In this document: positions 9,851-27,429 of the stretch, one piece after another
Position numbering within the stretch: position 1 is the first letter of the stretch
How the letters are laid out: each line of letters opens with the position of its first letter
Assembly (NCBI GenBank): GCA_013327885.1
Contig: JABUMY010000005.1
Location: 272,128 to 336,127 of the forward strand
DNA length: 64,000 bases
Reading direction: 5' to 3'
Source of the DNA: Flavisolibacter longurius
Lineage (GTDB): Bacteria > Bacteroidota > Bacteroidia > Chitinophagales > Chitinophagaceae
Notes under the pieces: model-generated
Databases searched by the model: none
Told to the model about the DNA's origin: nothing
Seen by the model: the letters and a program-made list of their open reading frames with translations, nothing else
Made by a program: the position numbers and the translations under genes

Positions 9851-9884
9851 AAAATGCCCTTTACATTCCTGTAAAGGGCATTTT
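9851..9884 (-). terminator. terminator of downstream rRNA operon copy
   Basis: Perfect 15-base stem (AAAATGCCCTTTACA) with a TTCC loop, directly after 5S on the minus strand. It differs in sequence from the terminator of the upstream copy at 15881-15908. Confidence 0.9.
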
Positions 9885-9893
9885 TAATAGATA

Positions 9894-10002
<109 letters not shown>

Positions 10003-10045
10003 AGAAGGTGATGATCCGTTGTTCGGCAGGCAAAGTATGACAGTG

Positions 10046-10080
10046 GTGTCATGCTGAGCGCAGTCGAAGCATCGAAGCAC
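10046..10080. repeat. dispersed-type repeat word in 23S-5S spacer, copy 1
   Basis: Contains TCATGCTGAGCGCAGTCGAA. Near-identical words (TCATGCTGAGCG...GTCGAAGCATC) are, as I recall, abundant intergenic repeats in many Bacteroidota genomes. Here it sits between the 23S 3' end and 5S. Copy 2 is at 16072-16106. Confidence 0.5.
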
Positions 10081-10090
10081 AATAAGTTAA

Positions 10091-13140
<3,050 letters not shown>

Positions 13141-13149
13141 TCAAAGAAC
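13141..13149 (-). promoter_or_regulatory. boxA-like antitermination site before 23S, copy 1
   Basis: The minus strand reads GTTCTTTGA, the same word as in the 16S leader. Its position ahead of 23S matches boxA-type Nus-factor sites. Copy 2 is at 19167-19175. Confidence 0.6.
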
Positions 13150-13162
13150 TTTGAAGCACTGA

Positions 13163-13337
13163 AGCTTCGAGCCGTGAGCTATTAGCTGTAAGCTGCTAGC
13201 TGCTGGCTGTTTGCAGATAATGAGGTTGTGAACCCCCAGACCAACACTATATGGTGTCGTCATCATCTAAGTTTGAAAGAACTGTTTTCTTGTTTGCTGT
13301 TTTTTGCTAGTAGCTTGAAGCTAATAGCCAGCAGCTT
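13163..13337. repeat. AGCT-heptamer array pair downstream of tRNA-Ala, copy 1
   Basis: Arm one, 13163-13211, is seven 7-base words of the form AGCTnnn. Arm two, 13306-13337, carries reverse-complement words of the same period. The arms can pair across about 95 bases. Arm two ends 8 bases from the 3' end of tRNA-Ala. Copy 2 is at 19189-19363. Confidence 0.8.
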
Positions 13338-13345
13338 TTCTAAAG

Positions 13346-13419
13346 TGGAGGATAACGGATTCGAACCGTTGACCCCCTGCGTGCAAGGCAGGTGCTCTAG
13401 CCAGCTGAGCTAATCCCCC
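13346..13419 (-). tRNA. tRNA-Ala(TGC), copy 1
   Basis: Cloverleaf of 74 bases: acceptor GGGGGAT with ATCCTCC, anticodon loop CTTGCAC (anticodon TGC), T-loop GGTTCGAATCC. CCA is not encoded. Located in the 16S-23S spacer. Confidence 0.96.
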
Positions 13420-13427
13420 TGGAGAAA

Positions 13428-13497
13428 AGCTTCAAGCTTTGTGCTTCGAGCCTCGAGCAGCTTGCTCGCAGCTAGCAGCTAATAGCTAGCAGCTTGG
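13428..13497. repeat. AGCT-heptamer hairpin between tRNA-Ala and tRNA-Ile, copy 1
   Basis: Two arms of 7-base words (AGCTTCA/AGCTTTG types at 13428-13458, AGCTAGC/AGCTAAT types at 13470-13497) meet around the palindrome CGAGCAGCTTGCTCG. The array ends 2 bases from the tRNA-Ile CCA end. Copy 2 is at 19454-19523. Confidence 0.8.
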
Positions 13498-13499
13498 TT

Positions 13500-13577
13500 T
13501 GGTAGACCCGTCCAGATTTGAACTGGAGACCCCTACATTATCAGTGTAGTGCTCTAACCAGGCTGAGCTACGGATCT
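13500..13577 (-). tRNA. tRNA-Ile(GAT), copy 1
   Basis: Acceptor AGATCCG with CGGGTCT, anticodon stem CTACA/TGTAG, loop CTGATAA (anticodon GAT), T-loop GTTCAAATC. The 3' CCA is encoded (13500-13502), unlike the neighbouring tRNA-Ala. Confidence 0.96.
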
Positions 13578-13642
13578 ATTAGGATTGTAGCCCGCATCAA
13601 AGTCGGGTTACTTACAGAAAAAACAAAGAACGTAATTTCAAT

Positions 13643-15347
<1,705 letters not shown>

Positions 15348-15349
<2 letters not shown>

Positions 15350-15356
15350 AAAGAAC
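15348..15356 (-). promoter_or_regulatory. boxA-like site in 16S leader, copy 1
   Basis: GTTCTTTGA on the minus strand, about 130 bases before 16S; repeated before 23S. Copy 2 is at 21374-21382. Confidence 0.6.
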
Positions 15357-15498
15357 TTTCAACTACATCTCCCCTGGCATTACCCAGGAAAAAAGAGCCG
15401 ATTTGCAAGTGATCAGATTGTGAATCTCAGACCGAACGTCTCACCTTTTTTACTGCTAGAGAACTGATTTACTGTTGTGTGTTTTTCGATTGGGAGTG

Positions 15499-15529
15499 CA
15501 AATGTACAACCTTTTTTATTCTCACCAAA
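15499..15529 (-). promoter_or_regulatory. rRNA promoter P1, copy 1
   Basis: Minus strand TTTG, 19 bases, TACATTTG: an exact match to the Bacteroidota -33/-7 arrangement. Copy 2 is at 21525-21555. Confidence 0.75.
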
Positions 15530-15635
15530 ATTATTTTTCTGATTATCACCATTTTAACAAGTGCCAGATCCATAATCTTCATCCTCCCGTAAACCCTGTA
15601 AAGAACTGCTTAACCCTCTTTTTTCAAGCGGAGGG

Positions 15636-15668
15636 CAAAGATACATCCCCTTAACCATTCCCTCCAAA
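15636..15668 (-). promoter_or_regulatory. rRNA promoter P2, copy 1
   Basis: Minus strand TTTG, 21 bases, TATCTTTG. Copy 2 is at 21662-21694. Confidence 0.7.
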
Positions 15669-15762
15669 TCTTTTCCAAACTTTCCTCACAAAAATCTGTG
15701 AAGAACATCCACCGCTTTCTAACCTCCCTTCCATCCCGTATCCACCCCTCAAAAAGCGAAAG

Positions 15763-15795
15763 CAAAGATACATAACTAACTCATTATCAACCAAA
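15763..15795 (-). promoter_or_regulatory. rRNA promoter P3, copy 1
   Basis: Minus strand TTTG, 21 bases, TATCTTTG. Copy 2 is at 21789-21821. Confidence 0.7.
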
Positions 15796-15880
15796 TAAAA
15801 GTTGGAGGAAAAGTAGAGAAAGAAGAAGGGAAAGAAAACATTTTAAAGAACTGGTAGAGTAACCTCTCTACTTATAATAG

Positions 15881-15908
15881 AACAGCCCCAGTTTGCACTG
15901 GGGCTGTT
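15881..15908 (-). terminator. terminator of upstream rRNA operon copy
   Basis: Perfect 12-base stem AACAGCCCCAGT with a TTGC loop, just after 5S of copy 2. It lies in the 72-base unique spacer (15835-15906) and is unrelated in sequence to the terminator of copy 1. Confidence 0.9.
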
Positions 15909-15919
15909 TTTAATAGATA

Positions 15920-16028
<109 letters not shown>

Positions 16029-16071
16029 AGAAGGTGATGATCCGTTGTTCGGCAGGCAAAGTATGACAGTG

Positions 16072-16106
16072 GTGTCATGCTGAGCGCAGTCGAAGCATCG
16101 AAGCAC
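16072..16106. repeat. dispersed-type repeat word in 23S-5S spacer, copy 2
   Basis: Same word (TCATGCTGAGCGCAGTCGAA) as at 10046-10080. Confidence 0.5.
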
Positions 16107-16160
16107 AATAAGTTAACATATTGGAATGAAAAGTTGCAGAATAAGAGTCGATTAAATAAA

Positions 16161-19041
<2,881 letters not shown>

Positions 19042-19188
19042 ATTTTGAAATTGTATTTGTTACCCGACCACCAACTTCAGACCACCAATTACTTGGCGAT
19101 GCAAAAAATTAATGTGATCGATAAATAGACTCTTCGTCTAACAACTTTTCAATTGATTCCAATATGTCAAAGAACTTTGAAGCACTGA

Positions 19189-19363
19189 AGCTTCGAGCCG
19201 TGAGCTATTAGCTGTAAGCTGCTAGCTGCTGGCTGTTTGCAGATAATGAGGTTGTGAACCCCCAGACCAACACTATATGGTGTCGTCATCATCTAAGTTT
19301 GAAAGAACTGTTTTCTTGTTTGCTGTTTTTTGCTAGTAGCTTGAAGCTAATAGCCAGCAGCTT
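19189..19363. repeat. AGCT-heptamer array pair downstream of tRNA-Ala, copy 2
   Basis: Same as 13163-13337: paired arms of AGCTnnn words, one ending 8 bases from the tRNA-Ala 3' end. The boxA-like GTTCTTTGA site lies just beside it at 19167-19175. Confidence 0.8.
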
Positions 19364-19371
19364 TTCTAAAG

Positions 19372-19445
19372 TGGAGGATAACGGATTCGAACCGTTGACC
19401 CCCTGCGTGCAAGGCAGGTGCTCTAGCCAGCTGAGCTAATCCCCC
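19372..19445 (-). tRNA. tRNA-Ala(TGC), copy 2
   Basis: Identical to the tRNA at 13346-13419; anticodon TGC, CCA not encoded. Confidence 0.96.
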
Positions 19446-19453
19446 TGGAGAAA

Positions 19454-19523
19454 AGCTTCAAGCTTTGTGCTTCGAGCCTCGAGCAGCTTGCTCGCAGCTA
19501 GCAGCTAATAGCTAGCAGCTTGG
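19454..19523. repeat. AGCT-heptamer hairpin between spacer tRNAs, copy 2
   Basis: Same as 13428-13497; it ends 2 bases from the tRNA-Ile CCA end. Confidence 0.8.
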
Positions 19524-19525
19524 TT

Positions 19526-19603
19526 TGGTAGACCCGTCCAGATTTGAACTGGAGACCCCTACATTATCAGTGTAGTGCTCTAACCAGGCTGAGCTACGGA
19601 TCT
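19526..19603 (-). tRNA. tRNA-Ile(GAT), copy 2
   Basis: Identical to the tRNA at 13500-13577; anticodon GAT, CCA encoded. Confidence 0.96.
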
Positions 19604-19712
19604 ATTAGGATTGTAGCCCGCATCAAAGTCGGGTTACTTACAGAAAAAACAAAGAACGTAATTTCAATGAAAGTAGTTGGAAACAACAGCTTAGGTAAGT
19701 CGCTAAGCTCTA

Positions 19713-21244
<1,532 letters not shown>

Positions 21245-21980
21245 AAATGAGTTTTGATACTGACTATTTAAATTCTCAAAAAGAAAAATTAAACGAGTCA
21301 ATTTCGAATTGTTTTCGCTTGACTTACCTAATGTTTGTAACTATAAAAGTTACGTGCTGTTGCTTCCAAACTTTCAAAGAACTTTCAACTACATCTCCCC
21401 TGGCATTACCCAGGAAAAAAGAGCCGATTTGCAAGTGATCAGATTGTGAATCTCAGACCGAACGTCTCACCTTTTTTACTGCTAGAGAACTGATTTACTG
21501 TTGTGTGTTTTTCGATTGGGAGTGCAAATGTACAACCTTTTTTATTCTCACCAAAATTATTTTTCTGATTATCACCATTTTAACAAGTGCCAGATCCATA
21601 ATCTTCATCCTCCCGTAAACCCTGTAAAGAACTGCTTAACCCTCTTTTTTCAAGCGGAGGGCAAAGATACATCCCCTTAACCATTCCCTCCAAATCTTTT
21701 CCAAACTTTCCTCACAAAAATCTGTGAAGAACATCCACCGCTTTCTAACCTCCCTTCCATCCCGTATCCACCCCTCAAAAAGCGAAAGCAAAGATACATA
21801 ACTAACTCATTATCAACCAAATAAAAGTTGGAGGAAAAGTAGAGAAAGAAGAAGGGAAAGTGGCTGTGATTTACAGTAATCATTTCCTTTTTTCGAAGAG
21901 CGGGTGCAAAGATAGGAAGGTTGCCATAACAACCAAAAACATTTCAGTTTTTGCTGCAAAAAAAACGTGAAACGCAGTGC
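21245..21980 (-). promoter_or_regulatory. rRNA leader and promoter region, copy 2
   Basis: Same leader as copy 1 up to 21860, with boxA-like site at 21374-21382 and promoters P1 21525-21555, P2 21662-21694, P3 21789-21821. The last 120 bases are unique and carry promoter P0. Confidence 0.7.
21907..21937 (-). promoter_or_regulatory. rRNA promoter P0, only in upstream copy
   Basis: Minus strand TTTG, 19 bases, TATCTTTG, in the unique sequence between the duplicated unit and truA. Confidence 0.65.
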
Positions 21981-22721
21981 CTATGCGGTAAAATAATTTT
22001 CGGGATAAACAACCGAGCGCAGGTAGAGGCCATGTGCGGGGACAGAATACACTGTTTTTGATCGTCCATCGAACAAAGTTTGGAATTGCTGGAACGGTAT
22101 TTTTCCTCTCCCCATCTTTAATAACGTGGCCGTAACTAAACGAACCATGCCACGTAAAAAGCGGTTGCCTTCTATTTCATAGGTCAAATAATCCCCTTCC
22201 TCCTTCCACTCACTTTTATAGATAGTGCAGATAAAATTCTTGACCTGCGTGTTGGTTTTGGAAAAGGCAGCAAAATTCGTTTGCTCCTTTAAAAAAGAAG
22301 CACCTTCCTTCAATACCGAAATATCCAACTGATAAGGATAATAGAATGAAGCATTTTCCAGAAAAGGATTTTTATAACGGTGGATCTTATAAACGTAGTT
22401 TCTCCGAATAGCATCAAACCGTGCATGCGATTCTACAGGCATTTTGTGAATGGCCTTTATTACTATATCACGGGGAAGAATTGCATTGAGTTTGTAAACG
22501 GCCTGATCATGCATTTCATTTTCAAAATCAAAATGAAAAAAATTCTGCAAGGCATGTACACCGGCATCAGTACGGGAAGAACCTGTCAATTGAAAAGGAG
22601 ATCGATGCAGGGTTTGAAGTGCTTTTTCAACTTCTGACTGAATGGTGGCCGCATTTTCCTGAATTTGGAAACCACTGTAGCGGGTACCTTTGTAGGCGAC
22701 TTCAATAAAATAACGGGACAT
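21981..22721 (-). CDS. truA: tRNA pseudouridine synthase A
   Basis: Converts uridine to pseudouridine at positions 38-40 of the tRNA anticodon arm. It has 246 residues, normal size. The catalytic motif GSSRTDAGVHAL carries the nucleophilic Asp at residue 52. YFIEVAYKGTRYSGFQ at the start and the late GNRFLRGMVR motif are also family signatures. Its start follows the stop of the DUF4476 gene by 3 bases, so the two are probably co-transcribed. It lies just upstream of, and in the same direction as, the rRNA operons. Confidence 0.95.
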   Translation of the reverse strand: MSRYFIEVAYKGTRYSGFQIQENAATIQSEVEKALQTLHRSPFQLTGSSRTDAGVHALQNFFHFDFENEMHDQAVYKLNAILPRDIVIKAIHKMPVESHARFDAIRRNYVYKIHRYKNPFLENASFYYPYQLDISVLKEGASFLKEQTNFAAFSKTNTQVKNFICTIYKSEWKEEGDYLTYEIEGNRFLRGMVRLVTATLLKMGRGKIPFQQFQTLFDGRSKTVYSVPAHGLYLRSVVYPENYFTA

Positions 22722-22724
22722 GTA

Positions 22725-24044
22725 CTACTCTCCTACCAGGGCTTTGAAACGATTGAGGTAGTACTCGTCGCGAATCTCAGCTTTCAGGGAAGCAAAATTC
22801 TGCTTGTCGGAAACATAATTATAAGAGGCATCGAAAAACTGGTACTTGGCTGCTGACGTCAAAAACAAGGAACTCAGGTAGCGCAGTTGTTCTACGTTAA
22901 AACATTTGCTGCGGTATACTTTTTTGGCCTCGTCAATCATGCTTTCGTCTGTTTGCCTGGAAGCCATCTTACTCCGCAGCTTCATAAAGTCTTTGTCGGA
23001 AGCCACCTCTTTGCAGGAAGAGGCAATCGGCGGCGCTACAGCAGTTTGCGTAACCGCAGCTTTTTCTTCCTGAACAGGTTTATTTTCTGGCTTTTCTTCC
23101 GGCGACTTCACCTCAAGTTGTTTTGCTTCGGTTGGTGTGCTGATTGTATTTTTTTCAATCTGCGATAAGCTGGCTGTTTGCGCACCATCGTCTAACTTTA
23201 CTTTAGACGGTGGAATCAGGATGCGGATGGTATCCATTTTTTCCTCCTGCTTATCAACATAAACAATCCCAAATCCTTCGGTGGTTGAACTTTCGGCATA
23301 CCTTGTTACCAGGGAACGTTTGAAATTGGTTTCATTTAAGGTAACAACAGGCTCCTGCTTTACTTCTGCTGGCGTTTCTTTTACAATTGTTTCTCTTGCT
23401 ACGGGTTCAGAAACAGTATTCTCAACAACAGTATCTGGTTTTGTCTCTGCCTGTTTTGCCACTTCCGTTTGCGGCGCTGGCTCTACCTGCGGTTCCTTTG
23501 CCGTTTCAACAGGCTTTTCCTGCACAGCGGGCTTTGGTTCTTCCAATTTTGCAATGACGGTCTCTTTTTCAGTGGGCTTCTCGGGAGCAGGCGTTTCTTT
23601 TTTGGCAACCGGAACTTTCAGCAAACCCGGGTCGTTGGCGGCTTTTGACAAAACAGCTGAAAAATTATCTGACCTTGTTTCGTAAACAGTATTATCGGTT
23701 TGCACCGTGTTGGCCTTCACAACAGAAAGATCTCTGAAGTCAAACAGGGCCAGGCCGGATTCGAAATTTTTAATGACAAAGCCTTTGTCGTTCTGGTTGA
23801 TGGAAACAGTAAACGAAGTTTCGGCGTTTGTGTTTTTGGCAAAGCCTAACCCAAACGTATAGGTGCTGTCGGTAAGATTTGGAATAATAAGATACCCTGC
23901 GGTAGCAGAGCTATGAATTTTATCGCCCATACGCACATAAAACGGCGTTTGGTCGTCGGATTGAAGGTATAAAAAGTAAACTTTTTGTGCTGATGCCACC
24001 ACACTTAAACAAGCAGCAACGCAACACAGTAACAGCTTTTTCAT
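22725..24044 (-). CDS. secreted DUF4476 protein
   Basis: Exported protein of unknown role, 439 residues from ATG 24042-24044 (a TTG three codons upstream is less likely). Signal peptide MKKLLLCCVAACLSVVASAQ. The first about 130 residues look beta-rich. A long low-complexity Pro/Glu/Lys/Val/Thr region follows (about 140-330), probably an extended linker. The C-terminal about 90 residues (from SDKDFMKLRSKM to the end) match the DUF4476 helical domain of Bacteroidota. Coupled to truA by a 3-base gap. Localisation is periplasm or surface; function unknown. Confidence 0.8.
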   Translation of the reverse strand: MKKLLLCCVAACLSVVASAQKVYFLYLQSDDQTPFYVRMGDKIHSSATAGYLIIPNLTDSTYTFGLGFAKNTNAETSFTVSINQNDKGFVIKNFESGLALFDFRDLSVVKANTVQTDNTVYETRSDNFSAVLSKAANDPGLLKVPVAKKETPAPEKPTEKETVIAKLEEPKPAVQEKPVETAKEPQVEPAPQTEVAKQAETKPDTVVENTVSEPVARETIVKETPAEVKQEPVVTLNETNFKRSLVTRYAESSTTEGFGIVYVDKQEEKMDTIRILIPPSKVKLDDGAQTASLSQIEKNTISTPTEAKQLEVKSPEEKPENKPVQEEKAAVTQTAVAPPIASSCKEVASDKDFMKLRSKMASRQTDESMIDEAKKVYRSKCFNVEQLRYLSSLFLTSAAKYQFFDASYNYVSDKQNFASLKAEIRDEYYLNRFKALVGE

Positions 24045-24173
24045 GTCAGCCAAAATTAATGGAAACTACATTAAAGAGGGTGAAAGCTTTGCGAATGTTG
24101 CATGCAGGCTTATTTTCCAGTGAATGGTGTGTTTGGAAAAGAAAGGCAGGCAGAATATAAAAACAAGGAAAAT

Positions 24174-24971
24174 TTACCAGCGTCCGCCGGCACCGCCACC
24201 ACCAAAGCCACCGCCACCAAAGCCGCCAAAGCCACCACCACCGAAACCGCCGCCGCCACCAAAGCCACCGCCGCCGAAGCCGCCACCGGTTGGAAAGATG
24301 AATGGTCCGCCAAAGCCGCGGTAACCACGACGCGAGGTATAACCACCGCCCTTGCCGCCACCGCCACCAAACATTGACATAATGACAAAAAAGATGATGA
24401 TGCCAACAATGATGCGACCGACACTGAAGCCACCACTCCGGCCACGCTGCCGGTAACCGGTAGGCGCCTGGTATTCACCGGCTGCGGCCTGCATCAATGC
24501 CGTGGTGGTTTGATCCAGCGCTGTATAATACTGTTCGGCTACAAGGTTGGGAATTAAAAACTGGTCGAGAATATGGCCGGCGGTGATATCGGGAATAGCA
24601 CCTTCCAAACCATAACCTACGGCAATGTAGGCATCGCGGTTGCCCTGGCCACCACCCGTAGAAATGAGAATAACAATACCGTTATCAAATTTTGACTGCC
24701 CGCCTACACCCCATCGCTGGCCCAATTCCGTAGCAAACTGGCTGGCATCCAGTCCACCCAAGTCGTTTACAATAACTACAGCAATCTGGTTGGACGTGCT
24801 GTCGTCATAAGCCACCAGTTTTCGTTCCAGTTCTGCTTCCTGGAAATCGGGTAACAGGTTGGCAAAATCGTTTACCAACCGTGGCGGATTGGGCGGATCG
24901 GGGATAGCTTTATTCTGCGCCAGTGCGCAAAACGAAATCAGTATCCCTATAACGAGTAGTAGTTTCTTCAT
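24174..24971 (-). CDS. TPM-domain membrane protein with Gly-rich tail
   Basis: Has 265 residues. Signal peptide MKKLLLVIGILISFCALAQ, then a TPM (YgcG-type) domain at about 30-165 (VNDFANLLP, NQIAVVIVNDL, NGIVILIS, RDAYIAVGYGLEG), a transmembrane helix at about 187-205 (VGRIIVGIIIFFVIMSMF), and a C-terminal tail of GGGFGG repeats ending GGAGGRW. Known TPM proteins include a plant thylakoid factor needed for photosystem II repair; bacterial roles are unclear. It follows a second TPM gene and lemA, a conserved arrangement linked to membrane or envelope functions. The next gene upstream ends only 3 bases away. Confidence 0.85.
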   Translation of the reverse strand: MKKLLLVIGILISFCALAQNKAIPDPPNPPRLVNDFANLLPDFQEAELERKLVAYDDSTSNQIAVVIVNDLGGLDASQFATELGQRWGVGGQSKFDNGIVILISTGGGQGNRDAYIAVGYGLEGAIPDITAGHILDQFLIPNLVAEQYYTALDQTTTALMQAAAGEYQAPTGYRQRGRSGGFSVGRIIVGIIIFFVIMSMFGGGGGKGGGYTSRRGYRGFGGPFIFPTGGGFGGGGFGGGGGFGGGGFGGFGGGGFGGGGAGGRW

Positions 24972-24974
24972 TCC

Positions 24975-25433
24975 TTAGTGACCAAAGACAATGTCGTCGG
25001 GTAATTCATTTTTATCGGTACTTCGTTCATAGGGAAAGTGCTGCTGCAGCGCCTCTCCAATGTCATAAACTACCTGACTGATGCCTTCGACAATGTGTTC
25101 GCTTTTAAATTCACTGATCATTTTTGTTACTTCTTTTTCCCAATACGCCTGCCCAACTTTTTGATGAATGCCTTCATCGCCCAGTACAGCCAGTTGGTGG
25201 TCGTCAAAAGCAATATAGATCAGTGTTGCATTTCGCTCCTGCGTTTTTGCCATCTGCAATTGCAGAAAAATTTCCTTGGCCCTGTCGACAGGATCAACAA
25301 AGCGGCAGCGGCTTTCTACGAAAATCCGTATCTCGCCGCTGGTGCGCTGTTCTGCCTGCTGTATCGCCGATACCAGCCGGGCCTTTTCTTCTTCCGTGAA
25401 GAATTCTTTTTGCTTTTGCCAGGGAAATTTCAC
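24975..25433 (-). CDS. TPM-domain protein, short form
   Basis: Has 152 residues and no signal peptide, so the domain may face the cytoplasm. Begins at GTG (25431-25433), whose G is shared with the TAG stop of lemA, indicating translational coupling. TPM features: LVSAIQQAEQRTSGEIRIFV, NATLIYIAFDDHQLAVLGD, then a helical end. Second member of the lemA-TPM-TPM operon. Confidence 0.85.
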   Translation of the reverse strand: MKFPWQKQKEFFTEEEKARLVSAIQQAEQRTSGEIRIFVESRCRFVDPVDRAKEIFLQLQMAKTQERNATLIYIAFDDHQLAVLGDEGIHQKVGQAYWEKEVTKMISEFKSEHIVEGISQVVYDIGEALQQHFPYERSTDKNELPDDIVFGH

Positions 25434-26065
25434 TATCGGCCGGTTGAATCAAAGTTGACAGATGGCTGCGTTGTATTGAAATCAACCCGCGGTGCATTTT
25501 CTGAACCGGCTGCAGCTTCAAACGGGGGCCTTGGCTTAAAGCCCATGATACCCGCAAAAATATTGGTGGGGAATGACCGCACTTTTACATTGTAAGGCTG
25601 CACCGTTTCATTAAAACGATTGCGTTCTGTATTGATACGGTTTTCCGTTCCTTCCAGCTGACGCTGCAGATCGCGGAAAGCATCGTTGGCCCGAAGCGTT
25701 GGATATTGCTCTACGGTTACCAGCAAACGACTCAAGGCGCCACTCAACTGGCCTTGCGCCTGCTGAAACTGCTGCATGTTTTCAGGTGTTAAGTTTTCCG
25801 GATTTACCTGCATAGAAGTGGCTCTTGCACGGGCACTGATCACATCGTTCAGGGTTCCCCTCTCAAAGCTCGCCTCGCCTTTTACGGTCTCCACCAGATT
25901 GGGAATCAGGTCGGCCCTGCGCTGGTAAGCACTTTGAACATTACCCCAGGCTTGTTTTACCGTTTCATCAGACTTAACGAGGCCGTTGTAGGAGCCACAT
26001 CCCAGGAAAAGTAAAACAACCAGTATTCCCAAAACAATTAGTAAAGCAGGACTTGTGCGTCTCAT
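25433..26065 (-). CDS. lemA: LemA family protein
   Basis: Has 210 residues with an N-terminal membrane anchor or lipoprotein signal (ALLIVLGILVVLLFLGCG), then the LemA coiled-coil helical domain: YNGLVKSDETVKQAWGNVQ, YQRRADLIPNLVETVKG, and NRFNETVQPYNVKVRSFPTN. The family is widespread; its biochemical role is not settled. First gene of a three-gene operon with two TPM-domain genes. Confidence 0.92.
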   Translation of the reverse strand: MRRTSPALLIVLGILVVLLFLGCGSYNGLVKSDETVKQAWGNVQSAYQRRADLIPNLVETVKGEASFERGTLNDVISARARATSMQVNPENLTPENMQQFQQAQGQLSGALSRLLVTVEQYPTLRANDAFRDLQRQLEGTENRINTERNRFNETVQPYNVKVRSFPTNIFAGIMGFKPRPPFEAAAGSENAPRVDFNTTQPSVNFDSTGR

Positions 26066-26147
26066 TTTATAAATTTTGATTGTTGAAAATGTTTCTAGCT
26101 ATCCACCTCATCAAATTACACACCACACCCTGTGGCCTGTCAAACTG

Positions 26148-27338
26148 CTATTTAACCGCCGCAATGCCGGGCAGGTCTTTTCCTTCAAAAAACTCCAGCA
26201 TAGCGCCGCCGCCGGTGGATACGTAACTTACTTTATCGGCAAAGCCAAACTGGTTAACGGCCGCCACACTGTCACCCCCACCCACAAGAGAGAAGGCTCC
26301 CTTTTCGGTGGCTTCTGCCACGGCTTTGGCAACTGCCTTGGTTCCGTGCTGAAATTTATCCATTTCAAACACACCCATGGGGCCATTCCACAAGATGGTT
26401 TTTGAATCAAGAATCACTTTGGTGAATGTATCGCAGGCTAACGAACCAATGTCGAGCCCCATCCATCCATCGGGAATGTTGGTACTTAATGAAGACGATA
26501 CGTCAGCATCTGCTGCAAACCTGTCGGCAATCACTGAATCAGAAGGAAGATGAATACAAACACCTTTCGCGGCCGCTTTTTCCATCAACTCTTTCGCGGT
26601 ATCCAAACGGTCTTCTTCTACTAGCGAGTTTCCAACCTTACCGCCCGTCGCTTTGTAAAAGGTATAGGCCATGCCACCACCAATGATAATGTCTGTTGCT
26701 CTTTCCAGCAGATTTTCTATTATCAATATCTTATCAGAAACTTTCGCTCCTCCAATAATGGCTGTAAACGGTTTTTCAGCGCTGTGCATCACTTTTTCAG
26801 CACTGGCTACTTCACCTTCCATCACCAAGCCAAACATCCTGTTTTCAGGAGAAAAGAACTCGGCAATAACGGCCGTAGAAGCGTGTGCCCGGTGGGCGGT
26901 TCCAAATGCATCATTAACGTATACATCACCAAGTCCTGAAAGTTTTTCAGCAAATTCTTTGTCGCCTTTTTCTTCCTGCTTGTAGAAGCGAAGGTTCTCC
27001 AGCAATAACACTTCGCCAGGCTTTAATGCGGCTGCTTTCTGAAAGGCTTCCTCGCCAATGCAATCAGCGGCAAACTGTACATCGGTTCCCAGTAGTTCTT
27101 TTAAATGCGACACCAGGTGTTTTAAGGAGTATTTTTCTGTAGGACCATCTTTCGGGCGGCCAAAGTGTGACATCAGGATCACGCTGCCGCCATCGCTTAA
27201 GATTTTTTGAACGGTTGGTATGGTTGCCCGCATGCGGGTGTCGTCGGTTATGTTGTAGTCTGCATCCAACGGAACATTAAAATCAACTCGTATCAACGCC
27301 TTTCTTTCCTTAAAATTCGTCTCCTGAAATTTGCTCAT
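26148..27338 (-). CDS. pgk: phosphoglycerate kinase
   Basis: Glycolytic enzyme making ATP from 1,3-bisphosphoglycerate. It has 396 residues from ATG 27336-27338; an in-frame extension upstream runs back through the gap terminator and is not coding. Signatures: RVDFNVPLD near the start, [15 protein letters not shown], the hinge GGAKVSDK, and the nucleotide loop [13 protein letters not shown] near the C-terminus. It lies downstream of gap, but a strong terminator separates them, so pgk probably also has its own promoter. Confidence 0.97.
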   Translation of the reverse strand: MSKFQETNFKERKALIRVDFNVPLDADYNITDDTRMRATIPTVQKILSDGGSVILMSHFGRPKDGPTEKYSLKHLVSHLKELLGTDVQFAADCIGEEAFQKAAALKPGEVLLLENLRFYKQEEKGDKEFAEKLSGLGDVYVNDAFGTAHRAHASTAVIAEFFSPENRMFGLVMEGEVASAEKVMHSAEKPFTAIIGGAKVSDKILIIENLLERATDIIIGGGMAYTFYKATGGKVGNSLVEEDRLDTAKELMEKAAAKGVCIHLPSDSVIADRFAADADVSSSLSTNIPDGWMGLDIGSLACDTFTKVILDSKTILWNGPMGVFEMDKFQHGTKAVAKAVAEATEKGAFSLVGGGDSVAAVNQFGFADKVSYVSTGGGAMLEFFEGKDLPGIAAVK

Positions 27339-27386
27339 AGATAAATTGGTTTGGATAGATGTTAAAGGTAACCTCAAAATACGGAG

Positions 27387-27415
27387 CAAAAAAAAGCCGG
27401 ACAAAATGCCCGGCT
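27387..27415 (-). terminator. terminator of gap
   Basis: Stem AGCCGG/CCGGCT with a 9-base loop, followed on the minus strand by eight T. It lies between gap and pgk. Confidence 0.88.
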
Positions 27416-27429
27416 GATTTTTTTCTTTT

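Noticed and set aside
24102..24478. Pro- and Ala-rich frames over the Gly-repeat region
   Set aside because: Shadows of the GGGFGG tail of the TPM protein on the other strand.
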